Shown here piece by piece: positions 53,571-62,428 of a stretch of 64,000 nt of DNA. The stretch covers positions 2,472,416 to 2,536,415 of the forward strand of contig CAWBYP010000002.1 in NCBI GenBank assembly GCA_963793005.1, written 5' to 3'. Both the position numbers and the translations under genes were made by a program. This stretch comes from RPQJ01 sp963793005 (GTDB lineage Bacteria; Pseudomonadota; Gammaproteobacteria; Steroidobacterales; Steroidobacteraceae). Under the pieces are notes generated by a model. The model did not search any database and was not told the origin of the DNA. It was given only the letters and a program-made list of their open reading frames with translations. Numbering within the stretch: the first letter of the stretch is position 1; every line of letters begins with the position of its first letter.

Positions 53571-55314
53571 TCAGTCCACGGTCACGCGGTTGATTTCGTC
53601 GAGGCTCGTGATGCCGTCGCGGACCTTCTTCAGGCCCGCCTGGCGCAGGCTCCACACGCCCTCGCGCGCGGCCTGCTGCTTGATCTGCATCACGTTGCCG
53701 CCTTCCATGATGATGCGGCCGATTTCCTCGGATACCGGCATCACCTCGTAAATACCAGTCCGGCCCTTATACCCGTCTGTGCAACTGGTGCAACCGACCG
53801 GGCCGAAAACCTGAATACCGTTCGCGATTTCCTCCTGGCTTGAAGCCTTCCTTGAGCAGTGCGTCATCCGGCACGATCGACCTTTGCCTTGCAGTTGCCG
53901 CACAGGCGCCGCGCCAGCCGTTGCGCGATGATCAGGCTGATGGAGGTCGCTATCGCATAGGGCTTGACGCCCATGTCCACCAGGCGGGTCAGCGTCTTCG
54001 GGGCGTCGTTGGTGTGCAGGGTGGAGAGCACCAGGTGGCCCGTCTGGGCAGCCTTGATGGCGATTTCGGCCGTCTCGAGGTCGCGGATTTCGCCGACCAT
54101 GATGACGTCCGGGTCCTGGCGCAGGAATGCGCGCAGGGCGCCCGCGAACGTCAGCCCGACCTTCGGGTTGATCTGTACCTGGTTGATGCCCTGCAGCATG
54201 ATTTCGACGGGGTCTTCGGCCGTCGAGATGTTGGTGTCCTCGGTGTTCAGGATCGAGAGACCGGTGTAGAGCGACACCGTCTTGCCGCTGCCCGTCGGGC
54301 CGGTGACCAGGATCATGCCGTGCGGCCTGCGCAAGCGCGTCCACGTAATGCTGTTCTCTGGAACGGCTCGTATCCCAGCGAGTCGATGCCGAGCATCGCG
54401 CTCGATGAATCGAGGATACGCATCACGATCTTCTCGCCGAACAGCGTCGGGCAGGTGCTCACGCGGAAGTCGATGGAGCGGCTCTTCGAAATCTTCATCT
54501 TGATGCGGCCGTCCTGGGGGACACGCCGCTCGGCGATGTCGAGCCGTGACATGACCTTGAGCCGGGCCGCGAGCTTGATCGCGAGCTGCACCGGGGGTGC
54601 GGCAACTTCCTTCAGCACGCCGTCGAGGCGGAATCGGATGCGGTAGGAGCGCTCGTAGGGCTCGAAATGGATGTCCGACGCGCCCCGCCGGATGGCGTCG
54701 ATCATGACCTTGTTGACGAAGCGGACGATCGGGGCGTCGTCGACGTCCGAGCGGTCCAGTCCGCCGGCGTCGGCCTCGTCGTCGCCGCCGGTCGTCTCGA
54801 GGCTCTCCATCTCGAAGTCGTCGCCCGCCAGTTCGGGCATCGAGGTATCGACCTGCTCGAGCGCCTTGCCGAGCAACTGGGCGAGCTTGTCTTCCTCGAC
54901 GACAACGGCTTCCACCGAAAGTCCGGTAGCGAACTTGACCTCGTCCAGCGCGTGCAGGTTGGTCGGGTCGGAGATGCCGAGGAACAGCTTCTTGCCGCGC
55001 TTCACCAGCGGCAGGACGTGGTGCTTGCGCAGCAGCTTGTCGCTGACGACCCGAATGGTCTCGAGGTCCGGATTGATGGAGTCGAGGTCGAGGAGGGGGG
55101 CGCCGAACTCCTGCGAGGCCGCGATGGCGATTTCGCGGGCGTCGGCTACGTTGTGCTCGACCAGGTAGGCTACGACCCCGACGCGGCGCTCCTTGGCGGC
55201 CGCAATGGCATCAATCATGGCGCCGTCGCCGACGAGCCCGTCGGTCACGAGCCGCTGCGGCAGGCCTTGCAGCCCGCCACGGGGCGCTGACACGTTTGCG
55301 GCAAAGTCATTCAT
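53571..55314 (-). CDS. pilB: Type IV pilus extension ATPase PilB, four frameshifts
   Basis: Hexameric motor for pilus assembly. The N-terminal domain (MNDFAANVSAPRGGLQGLPQ onward) is intact to LGYEPFQ. Walker A GPTGSGKT, the Asp box GASDIHFEPYER, Walker B DPDVIMVGEIRDLETA and the His box TGHLVLSTLHTNDA are present, as are the C-terminal zinc cysteines CGNCK and CTSC. Single extra bases near 54,357, 54,329, 53,877 and 53,840 break the frame; each correction restores family sequence. About 580 residues after correction. It lies downstream of pilA on the same strand. Confidence 0.9.
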
Positions 55315-55466
55315 GGGCGAGCGCTGTACCCTGCCAGGCTGGGTCGATTCCCCCGGAACCCCTATCGTACCGGGCTCCGGCAGGAAATGTTAAGTTCCGG
55401 CCGATTGTGGCGCGGTGGCGGACGGAGCGTTGGGACGCACATCACAGGACCCGATTTACCGGGCCT
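55315..55466. other. Spacer between the pilA terminator and pilB
   Basis: About 150 bases upstream of pilB on the minus strand. No coding sequence or clear promoter was recognised. Confidence 0.4.
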
Positions 55467-55499
55467 GAAAAAGAGAGCCCCCGCACAGGGCGGGGGCTC
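55467..55499 (-). terminator. Rho-independent terminator after pilA
   Basis: GAGCCCCCGC/GCGGGGGCTC (55475-55499) is a perfect 10-base stem with a 5-base loop. On the minus strand it is followed by TCTTTTTC (AAAAAG on the plus strand at 55467-55472). It lies 46 bases after the pilA stop and would separate abundant pilA mRNA from pilB. Confidence 0.92.
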
Positions 55500-55507
55500 G
55501 GTTCGAA

Positions 55508-55532
55508 CACCCGGGCCAGGCGGCCCGGGGTG
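55508..55532 (-). other. Second hairpin in the pilA 3' region
   Basis: CACCCGGGCC pairs with GGCCCGGGGTG (one bulged G) around a four-base loop, between the pilA stop and the terminator. It may protect the 3' end of pilA mRNA. Confidence 0.55.
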
Positions 55533-55544
55533 CTGCGACTGCGA

Positions 55545-56035
55545 TCAGCGGCAGCTGGAGGGGAGGTACTTGCCGGCGAGCGACGTGGAGGCGGTCGTCG
55601 CGCTGGCGGTGTCCGAGCCCCAGCCGCTCGGGTCCTGCGCCGTGCCGCACTTCCAGATCACGTCGCCATTCGCGCTGGCACCCGGAATGAGGCTCGACGG
55701 TCTCGCTGGCCAGCTTGTTCGCATTGGCCTCGTTGCCGTAGGTGATCTCGATGCCACCGTTCGAGAACCTCGATCGACGTGACGTACTTGCCCTGGATGT
55801 CGGAGGCGGCGCCCATGCCGGCCGCGCTGTTGCTCGACGGCCAGTTGCCCTTGTTCGCGTAGAACTCGGACACGCCGGCCTTGGCGGCGGCCGCCATGGT
55901 CAGGCCTTCCGACACCTGCGAGCGGATCAGGTAGTCCTGGTACGCCGGGATCGCGATGGCCGCGAGGATGCCGATGATCGCCACGACGATCATCAACTCG
56001 ATAAGGGTGAAACCCTTCTGGATGGACTTGAGCAT
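55545..56035 (-). CDS. pilA: Type IVa major pilin, two frameshifts
   Basis: Prepilin with a short leader MLKSIQKG and the PilD cleavage site G/F, then the class IVa helix FTLIELMIVVAIIGILAAIA with Glu5. The body continues GKYVTSIEVL, then after an extra base (near 55,765) NGGIEITYGNEANANKLASETV, then after another (near 55,690) LIPGASANGDVIWKCGTAQD to the end PSSCR. Two cysteines near the end would form the D-region disulfide. About 162 residues after correction. Driven by the sigma-54 promoter just upstream. Confidence 0.93.
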
Positions 56036-56090
56036 TGCTTGACTCCTGTTGATTCACTGAAACAGCGGCTGATTGCCTGCACCCAAGAAA

Positions 56091-56106
56091 AGCAACATCC
56101 GTGCCA
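56091..56106 (-). promoter_or_regulatory. Sigma-54 promoter of pilA
   Basis: On the minus strand the sequence TGGCACGGATGTTGCT matches the -24/-12 consensus TGGCACG-N4-TTGCW at every defined position, with GG and GC exactly 10 bases apart. Transcription would start near 56,080, about 45 bases before the pilA ATG. In Pseudomonas and relatives pilA is RpoN- and PilR-dependent. pilS and pilR are not in the window. Confidence 0.93.
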
Positions 56107-56387
56107 ACGTGAGCCGGAGTGCTAACTAATTGTTTTAATAGGATTTTCTGCTTAGACTCATTTGCACGGCGTGCCAGTGCGCTCGACCCATGCGTCACGA
56201 ATTGTCGGTTACTGACAGAAATGGGCAGCTGCGCCATGCATCCGCCGACCTGCCGTGTATCGCCTGTTATTGAGAACGGGTCTGCAGTCGAGAAACTCGC
56301 TGGACGGTTGAGAATGTCTCAGTAAGATGCGGCGCCCGTCGCAGCTTCAGTCGATCGGCAGATTACCAATGCAGGGGATGACAGACA
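56107..56387. other. Divergent spacer between pilA and the sulfatase gene
   Basis: About 280 bases. An AT-rich stretch (56,123-56,150) just upstream of the sigma-54 promoter could hold activator or IHF sites. A TGTC-N7-GACA inverted repeat lies near 56,204. No coding sequence seen. Confidence 0.4.
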
Positions 56388-58604
56388 ATGAGGGAACAAG
56401 GCGACGGTCTACTCGAGGGGTTGCTGCCACCGCGCAATCGCCTCGTGCGCGGGTTTGTTATCGCAGCTGCACTGTGGATCTTTTTCCTGGTCGTTACGGC
56501 GTACACGTCGGCCGCCAGTCTGCTCGAACGGGTCGCTTCGACGGACGTAATGCGAGCGGCGTCGGCTGGTGCCTGGACCGGGAAGATAGCCTGGGAAGTG
56601 TCCGCCTTCCTGGTAACGCAGATCCTGTTGCACCTCGCTTTCGCCGGCCTGACCTGGGTGCTGGCCTGCGCGACGGCCATTTTCTCCCCGACGGCACGGA
56701 GCAAGTTCGGACGAATCGTCGTCGGCTGGTTCTGCGTGCTTGCGGGAGTCGCGATCGTCTACAACGCGCTCTGGTATCCACGCACGCTGATCGGGGCCTA
56801 CTACCATGACGCGGTCGCGCGTCCCGGTCGGGACCGTGGCTGCGTCGGGCAGGTTGCCTACTTCGCCGCATTCGTCCTCTGCGCGCTGGTGCTGGCCCGT
56901 GCGGCCCTGACGCTGTATCATGCGGTCGGGCCAGACGGCAAGGCGGCGGTCTCTCTGGGCGGTGTCGGCGGTCGTGCTGCTGGCGGCGATCTCGCTGCTG
57001 TGGCCTGCGAATCGCTCAGGAGTTGCGTCGGCTTCCGTTGCGGGCCAGCCCCACATCATCATCCTCGGCATCGATTCGCTGCGACTCGAGCAATTGCGCC
57101 GCTTCGGCGGCACGGGCGTGACACCGAATCTCGACCGGTTCCTGGCACGCGCGGACCTCTTCTCAGACACGACGACGCCGCCGCCCGGACTTTCTCATCG
57201 TGGGTCGCGATCCTGACTGGACGCGCGCCGACCGTCACCGGAGCGCGGTTCAACCTGGCCGAGCGATCGATCGTCAGCGCCAACCCGACGATCGCGGATG
57301 TGCTCAGGAAAGCCGGTTACCACACGGTCTATTCCACCGACGAAGTCCGGTTCGCGAACATCGACGAGACCTACGGCTTCGATCAGGTCGTCACGCCGCG
57401 AATCGGCGCCTCCGATTTCCTGATCGGAACGTACAACGAGTTGCCGCTGCCTTCCCTGGTCATCAACACGAGAATCGGCAAGTGGCTGTTTCCGTTCTCG
57501 TACGCCAACCGCGGCGTCGCGACGATGTTCGAGCCGGAGACGTTCGTGGAGCGCCTGGGGCGGGAGGTGTCGTTCGACCAGCCGACGCTGTTCATTTCGC
57601 ACCTGACAGCCGCGCACTGGCCGTACTACACGGCCGATACGCCGTTCGGCGTCTCCGACGCCGGTATCGGAGGACGATCGGCCCCTGTACCGGATCGGTC
57701 TGCAGACTGCCGACCGCATGTTCGGCGAGATCATGGACATGCTCGAAGCCAAGGGCGCCCTGCGGAATGCGCTGGTCATCGTGCTGTCGGATCACGGCGA
57801 GGCGTTGGGACTGCCTATCAGACTCGTTCTTCGACGACACCTTCCGGGTCGAAGGCCTGAAGGCGCCGCTCAAGATGGAGGTCATCGGCCATGGCCAGAG
57901 CGTGCTGTCGAAGTCGCAGTACCAGGTCCTGCTGGGATTCCGGACCTTTGGTCGCGCGGAGGAGTTCGGCGCCGAAGGCCGGGAGTTCAAGTATCCGGTG
58001 ACAGTCGAGGACATCGCGCCGACGATACTTGGCTTCCTGGACATCGGCGGCGACCCGCTGTCGGCGACCGGCGAATCGCTGTTGCCGATGCTCGAGTCGG
58101 GAGCGACGCGGCCGATGCGCGAGCCCGAGCGAATTCGCTTCACCGAAACCGACCTCAGGGTGCTTGCCTGCGCCCGGCGGCGGCGTCGACGAAGCCGGCA
58201 CGGCGCGGCAGAACTCGGCATTCTTCGAGGTGGACCCGGAGACCGCGCGACTGCACATGCGGCCCGAATATGTTCCGCTCGCGCTCGCCTACAAGGAGCG
58301 TGCGGCGTTCACCAGGGACCAGCTTGCTTGCGGCCATGCCGGCCGGACCGTACGCGCATCAGTACCTGTTCATCGACTTCGCGAGCATCATGGACGCCTG
58401 CTGCTCGCGCGCCCGCTCGACGACGAGCCGGACGCGCAGCGCCTGTGGGATGCGATAGTGCGCATTACGAGGGTGAATCACAAGGGGCCCGTGGCCACGA
58501 CGCCGGATGACTGGCCGCGCATCGTTAACGGATGGACGGCATTTCGAGGCTATTTCCAGGGACGGGGAAGCTGCAAATACGGGGCGAATAAAAGCATCCA
58601 ATGA
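56388..58604 (+). CDS. Membrane-anchored sulfatase-fold enzyme, multiple frameshifts
   Basis: Four or five N-terminal helices (for example FVIAAALWIFFLVVTAYTS and FCVLAGVAIVYNALWY), then a periplasmic alkaline-phosphatase-superfamily (PF00884-type) domain. Motifs across several frames are IIILGIDSLRLEQL (metal Asp), ARTFSSWVAILTGR (nucleophile region), FISHLTAAHWPYY and IVLSDHGEALG (metal Asp-His). At least six indels lie near 56,948, 57,183, 57,668, 57,818, 58,173, 58,325 and 58,412; about 735 residues when rejoined. Relatives include sulfatases, LTA-synthase-like phosphoglycerol transferases and phosphoethanolamine transferases. Substrate unknown. Divergent from pilA. Confidence 0.8.
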
Positions 58605-58682
58605 GCGAACCTCGCGAAGCCAGGGCGATGATGGCAGTGGAGTCGAGGATCGTCGCTCGAAACGATCGTCCTCCCCGGCGGC

Positions 58683-58706
58683 ACCGGTCTCAGGTTGAGA
58701 ACCGGT
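58683..58706 (+). other. Hairpin between the two sulfatase genes
   Basis: ACCGGTCTCA and TGAGAACCGGT pair with one bulged A around GGT. It lies in the 227-base spacer, without a T-run. Could be a weak 3'-end structure. Confidence 0.45.
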
Positions 58707-58831
58707 TCACAATCGCAGGCCCGCGATATAACGTAATCTGGCGCATACGAGTTCGAAGTCAACACAACTGCTGGTACTGGTGGCCCCAGTCGGCAGGAAA
58801 TACTGGAACGGCGGCATAGGCGAATCGACCG

Positions 58832-60502
58832 GTGAACAAGTCACGCATGGCCATACCTCTCTTCGTGCCGCTGCTGGCCGCGTACCCGGTGATTTTTCTT
58901 GCTGCCGGCAATCCAGGGCAGGTCACGTTGGGGACGGCGGCGACCGTTACGGCCGCATCGGTCCTGGCGGCGGTCCTCGCCTATGCGCTGCTGCGCCTGA
59001 TGGCTGCTTCGCGCCTGACGGCCGGTTACGGCGTGACCCTGCTGATCGTGATGTTTTTCATGTACGGGCAGGTCAGCAGCTGGCTGGATACATTGGTGAT
59101 TTCGCTCAGGCTTGGAGACGAGGCCACCCCGAATGTACTGGACCTCGTTCCTGGCGCCAGGCTCTGGATCGCTGGTGTCTGGGGTGCGGTGGCGCTCGCG
59201 GGTGCGTGGATCATCGCCCGCTCGAAGGCACCGGAACGGCCGGGCCTCGCCAGAGGCCTGAATTTTGCGGCCGTCGCCCTGCTGCTCATGGCCCTGTCGT
59301 CTCCCGTGCTGGGGATGTTCAAGGACGGACCAGGTGGGCCGGTTACCGTGGATTCCAGCCCAGGCGGCGATCGACCCGCGAACCCGGCGGCGCGCCCCGA
59401 CGTGTATTTCATCGTGCTGGATGGATACGCGCGACAGGATGTTCTCGCGCATTACTACGGGTTCGACAACCAGCCATTCCTGGACCAGTTGCGCGAGCGC
59501 GGCTTCGGCATCTCGGAGCAGAGTTCTTCGAATTACAACTGGACGTTCCTCTCGCTCGCGTCGACCCTCAATCTCGGCTATCCGCATGAATTCCTCGCAG
59601 GCAGACTCGGCCCGAAGAACGTCGACCGCACGCTGGCATACGACAGCATTCGCAACAGCCTCACTGCGCGCTTCCTGCGGGAACGGGGCTACAAGGTGGT
59701 TCACCTTCGGTCCACGTGGGGCGCGACATCGATCAACCCGTACGCCGACAGGGAGGTTCGCTGCGAGCACGGGGTGTACTCGAGTGAATTCGTCCGGGCA
59801 GTTGCGGAGGCGAGCTGGCTGGGAGCGTTTCATACAAGAGCCGGCGTGGATCTCGCGAGCTGCCACCTGGCCAATTTCGAGGCGTTGTCGGCGATGGGTG
59901 CCGAGCCAGGGCCCAAGTTCGTATTCGCGCATTTCCTGCTGCCGCATCATCCCTACCTGTTCGATCGCGACGGCAACGTATTACGCAACGCCGTGGTTTC
60001 AAGTCAGTTCGAGTTCCAGAAGCAGCTCTGGGAGGACCGGGCGAGCTACACGTCCCAGCTCGAGTTCATTAATCACAGGATCATCGATGCCGTCGACCGG
60101 ATCCGCGCGCAATCGGCGGTTCCGCCGATCATCGTGCTCGAGTCAGATCATGGTCCGAACCTGATAAAGGGACTGGACGGTAACGAACGCCTCGGAATCA
60201 GGTTTGCGAATCTCGGCGCATATCATCTGCCCGGGGCGCCGGAAGACCTAATCCCGGCGTCGGGAACGGCCGTGAATCAGTTTCGCAGAATTCTGAGCCA
60301 TTACTTCGGAGCGGATCTGCCGCCACTTCCGGATCGACACTTCGTGTCACCGTACTCGTGGCCGTTCGCGGTCCAGGAAGTGCCTCGCGCAATATTGAGT
60401 AATCAGTGGTCCACGATGCGCGAGCCGGGCCATGAAGAAGATACCAAGCAGCTCGTAGCCGCCCACAGCAAGGAGAACACCGATGAAGAAAGCGTCCGTT
60501 GA
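58832..60502 (+). CDS. Membrane-anchored sulfatase-fold enzyme (second)
   Basis: 556 residues in one intact frame. Several N-terminal helices (IPLFVPLLAAYPVIFLAAG, VTATAASVLAAVLAYALL-like region, GVTLLIVMFFMYG and one near residue 150), then an extracytoplasmic sulfatase/phosphatase-fold domain. Motifs are VYFIVLDGYARQDVL (metal Asp), SSNYNWTFLSLASTLNL (nucleophile region), FVFAHFLLPHHPYLFD (His-rich) and IVLESDHGPNL (metal site). Start GTG at 58832 gives MNKSRMAIPLF. It overlaps the small YIDPGTGS gene by 20 bases, so they are probably co-transcribed. Similar proteins occur in surface-polysaccharide loci; the exact reaction is unknown. Confidence 0.85.
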   Translation: MNKSRMAIPLFVPLLAAYPVIFLAAGNPGQVTLGTAATVTAASVLAAVLAYALLRLMAASRLTAGYGVTLLIVMFFMYGQVSSWLDTLVISLRLGDEATPNVLDLVPGARLWIAGVWGAVALAGAWIIARSKAPERPGLARGLNFAAVALLLMALSSPVLGMFKDGPGGPVTVDSSPGGDRPANPAARPDVYFIVLDGYARQDVLAHYYGFDNQPFLDQLRERGFGISEQSSSNYNWTFLSLASTLNLGYPHEFLAGRLGPKNVDRTLAYDSIRNSLTARFLRERGYKVVHLRSTWGATSINPYADREVRCEHGVYSSEFVRAVAEASWLGAFHTRAGVDLASCHLANFEALSAMGAEPGPKFVFAHFLLPHHPYLFDRDGNVLRNAVVSSQFEFQKQLWEDRASYTSQLEFINHRIIDAVDRIRAQSAVPPIIVLESDHGPNLIKGLDGNERLGIRFANLGAYHLPGAPEDLIPASGTAVNQFRRILSHYFGADLPPLPDRHFVSPYSWPFAVQEVPRAILSNQWSTMREPGHEEDTKQLVAAHSKENTDEESVR

Positions 60503-60773
60503 AGAACTGAACCGAGCGCGTGCCGGCCTCGTGGCGGTGCTTGCCGTGTTTTCAATCACGCCAGCAATGGCATACATCGACCCGGGTACCGGCAGCATGC
60601 TGGTGCAGATGGGCCTCGCAGCCATCGCTGGAATGCTGTTCTATTTCCGCCAGTTCCGCATGGCGGTGTCTGGATGGTTCAGGCGCGTTGTCCTGCGCCA
60701 GCGAGATGAGCCGACGACGGTCTCGACGGAATCGTCGCAATCAGAATCGACTGGCACAATCTGTATTAGTTAA
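60483..60773 (+). CDS. Small YIDPGTGS membrane protein
   Basis: Up to 96 residues. One N-terminal hydrophobic segment (AGLVAVLAVFSITPAMA), the motif YIDPGTGSMLVQ, then a second helix (GLAAIAGMLFYF) and a basic tail RQFRMAVSGWFRRVVLRQR. This motif defines a family of short membrane proteins often encoded beside sulfatase-fold or polysaccharide genes; function unknown. The last few residues (about GTICIS) lie at or beyond the junction with the AT-rich segment, so the true C-terminus is uncertain. Confidence 0.8.
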   Translation: MKKASVEELNRARAGLVAVLAVFSITPAMAYIDPGTGSMLVQMGLAAIAGMLFYFRQFRMAVSGWFRRVVLRQRDEPTTVSTESSQSESTGTICIS

Positions 60774-61249
60774 TACATCTGTTAATTCATTAAAATATGG
60801 TTCTATATTACAGTTAGAACGCAAAGGCTCTAAATAATGTCTATTCCAAATAATTCCATTATCCGACATTATTATACTAAAGAATTTTTCTTGTTCTGTT
60901 ATAGTAAGTGGTATATCATTTAAATATTTATTACTTAATATATTAATTGTTTCCAAATTATTATTTACCAATTTCAAATGTTTCATCAATAGTCAGCGTG
61001 ACAAAATAATAATTTACCTATCTTTAATATAATCGGTCTTGTTGCTAATATTTTTGAGTATTTACTACCTGGTTTGAATAAATATTTTCTATTTAATTCT
61101 CCTCCTGTTTTTATCATACTATTATTTGATACATAACTAAAGTCACCAAATACATTCATTAGTTCATGATTTCCAAGTAAAGATATAAACCTACCTCCTT
61201 TCTCTTTCGCAATAGAATCTAACCTTTCTGTAAAAGTTAATATCTTTGT
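60757..61249 (-). pseudogene. Foreign AT-rich fragment of a calcineurin-like phosphatase gene
   Basis: About 490 bases at roughly 15-25% G+C (15/60 and 9/60 in two lines counted), against about 60-68% around it. On the minus strand it encodes KILTFTERLDSIAKEKGGRF, then ISLLGNHELMNVFGDFSYVS (the metal-binding GNHE box), KLLFCHA, and, after one missing base near 60,999, a continuation MKHLKLVNNNLETINILSNK. No start or natural stop is present: both ends are cut. The Lys/Asn/Ile-rich codon use and motif text look like a eukaryotic or giant-virus metallophosphoesterase. Most likely a chimeric join. Confidence 0.8.
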
Positions 61250-61890
61250 ACGGCGGAGTCCGCACCTTCGGCAACGATCGAGCGCGCTTCGGGTCTGACC
61301 CCCGCCTCGTCGAGCAGCACACTGAGCGGCACACCGGTCCACTCGGCACCGGAGACGAGTCCATGCAGACCGCCGGCAGTCTGCTGCGGCGGCTCGGCGG
61401 CGTTATTGGCGCCGCTGTTGCCCGAGCACTCGACAAAGCGGATATTCGAGATCAGCGGATAACGGCTGAGGGTGTTCAGATCGAACAGCAGCGGCCGCTC
61501 GACCAGGCCATGGATCAGCAGGCGATGCTGATCCGGGTCGATATCGGGAATGCCGTTGTGATGGCGCTCGAAGTGCAGCGCGTTCGGCGTAATGCTGCCT
61601 TCCAGCTGTTCCAGCGGCGTGCGCGAGGCGCCGGCACCTGGCGCGCCCGGTGAACCGCCGGCGCTGCGCTGCACGCCGTCTTCGAAGCGCGAGCGCTGGC
61701 CATAGCCATGCGCTCCCGGGCCCGGTGTCGTTGACCAGATCGGGACTGCCGGCGGCTGGGCCGGTGCCGCACGGGGCGTCAATAAGGCTAATCCGGCCGC
61801 GCCGGCCAGCGAGGCTCCGCCGGTCAGGAACAGCCGGCGGTGCAGCAGGCCGTTGCCCGCTGCCGGCGTCAAATCATCGTGATTGGCCAT
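61249..61890 (-). CDS. soxC: SoxC-like sulfite dehydrogenase, N-terminal part only
   Basis: Molybdopterin-binding subunit of the periplasmic Sox/sulfane dehydrogenase. The first ~210 residues are present: a twin-arginine signal (HRRLFLTGGASLAGAAGLALL), SRTPLEQLEGSITPNALHFE, DPDQHRLLIHGLV, the molybdenum-ligating cysteine in IRFVECSGNSG, and GLVSGAEWTGVPLSVLLDEAGV. It stops abruptly at VAEGADSA, where the AT-rich segment begins; family members have about 430 residues. Either truncated by the chimeric join or a remnant. Divergent from ssb. Confidence 0.85.
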
Positions 61891-61971
61891 GCGTTTCCCC
61901 CTTTTTTGCCATCATACTCCGGGTGCCAAGCCCGGAGCGCATGCGTACAATAACCCCATTTGGGAGCACTC

Positions 61972-62406
61972 ATGTCACGCGGTATCAATAAGGTCATCAT
62001 CGTCGGTCACCTGGGCGCGGACCCGGAAACCCGCTATATGCCGAGTGGCAGCGCCGTCACGAACCTGCGGGTCGCGACCAGCGAAGCCTGGAAGGACAAA
62101 CAGACCGGCGACCAGCAGGAGCGCACCGAATGGCATCGCGTGGCCATGTTCGGCCGCCTGGCGGAGATCGCAGCCGAGTATCTGCGGAAGGGCTCGCAGG
62201 TCTACATTGAGGGCAGCCTGCGCACCCGCAAATGGCAGGACAAGGAAGGTAACGATCGCTACAGCACCGAGATCGTCGCCAATGAAATGCAGATGCTTGG
62301 TGGCCGCGGCGATGCGTCAGCGCCGGCACGTTCGGCGCCATCGAAGCAGGCCGCCGTCGCCGAAGCCGGTCCGCCCGATGAATTCAACGACGATATCCCG
62401 TTCTGA
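61972..62406 (+). CDS. ssb: Single-stranded DNA-binding protein
   Basis: 144 residues: an OB fold (SRGINKVIIVGHLGADPETRYMPSG ... TEWHRVAMFGRLAEIAAEYL) and the acidic C-terminal tip DEFNDDIPF, which recruits partner proteins. The ATG at 61972 has GGGAG about 6 bases upstream. The linker is short for the family (about 25 residues). Intact, in contrast to its neighbour miaB. Confidence 0.97.
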   Translation: MSRGINKVIIVGHLGADPETRYMPSGSAVTNLRVATSEAWKDKQTGDQQERTEWHRVAMFGRLAEIAAEYLRKGSQVYIEGSLRTRKWQDKEGNDRYSTEIVANEMQMLGGRGDASAPARSAPSKQAAVAEAGPPDEFNDDIPF

Positions 62407-62428
62407 TTGCAGGGCCGGTGATCGCCGC

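Noticed and set aside
56161..56176. A second sigma-54-like sequence (TGGCACGCCGTGCAAA on the minus strand)
   Set aside because: GG and GC are only 8 bases apart, and 10 are required.
60757..61249. The AT-rich segment as a phage, plasmid or genomic island
   Set aside because: It has no integrase, terminal repeats or complete gene, and both ends cut coding sequence.
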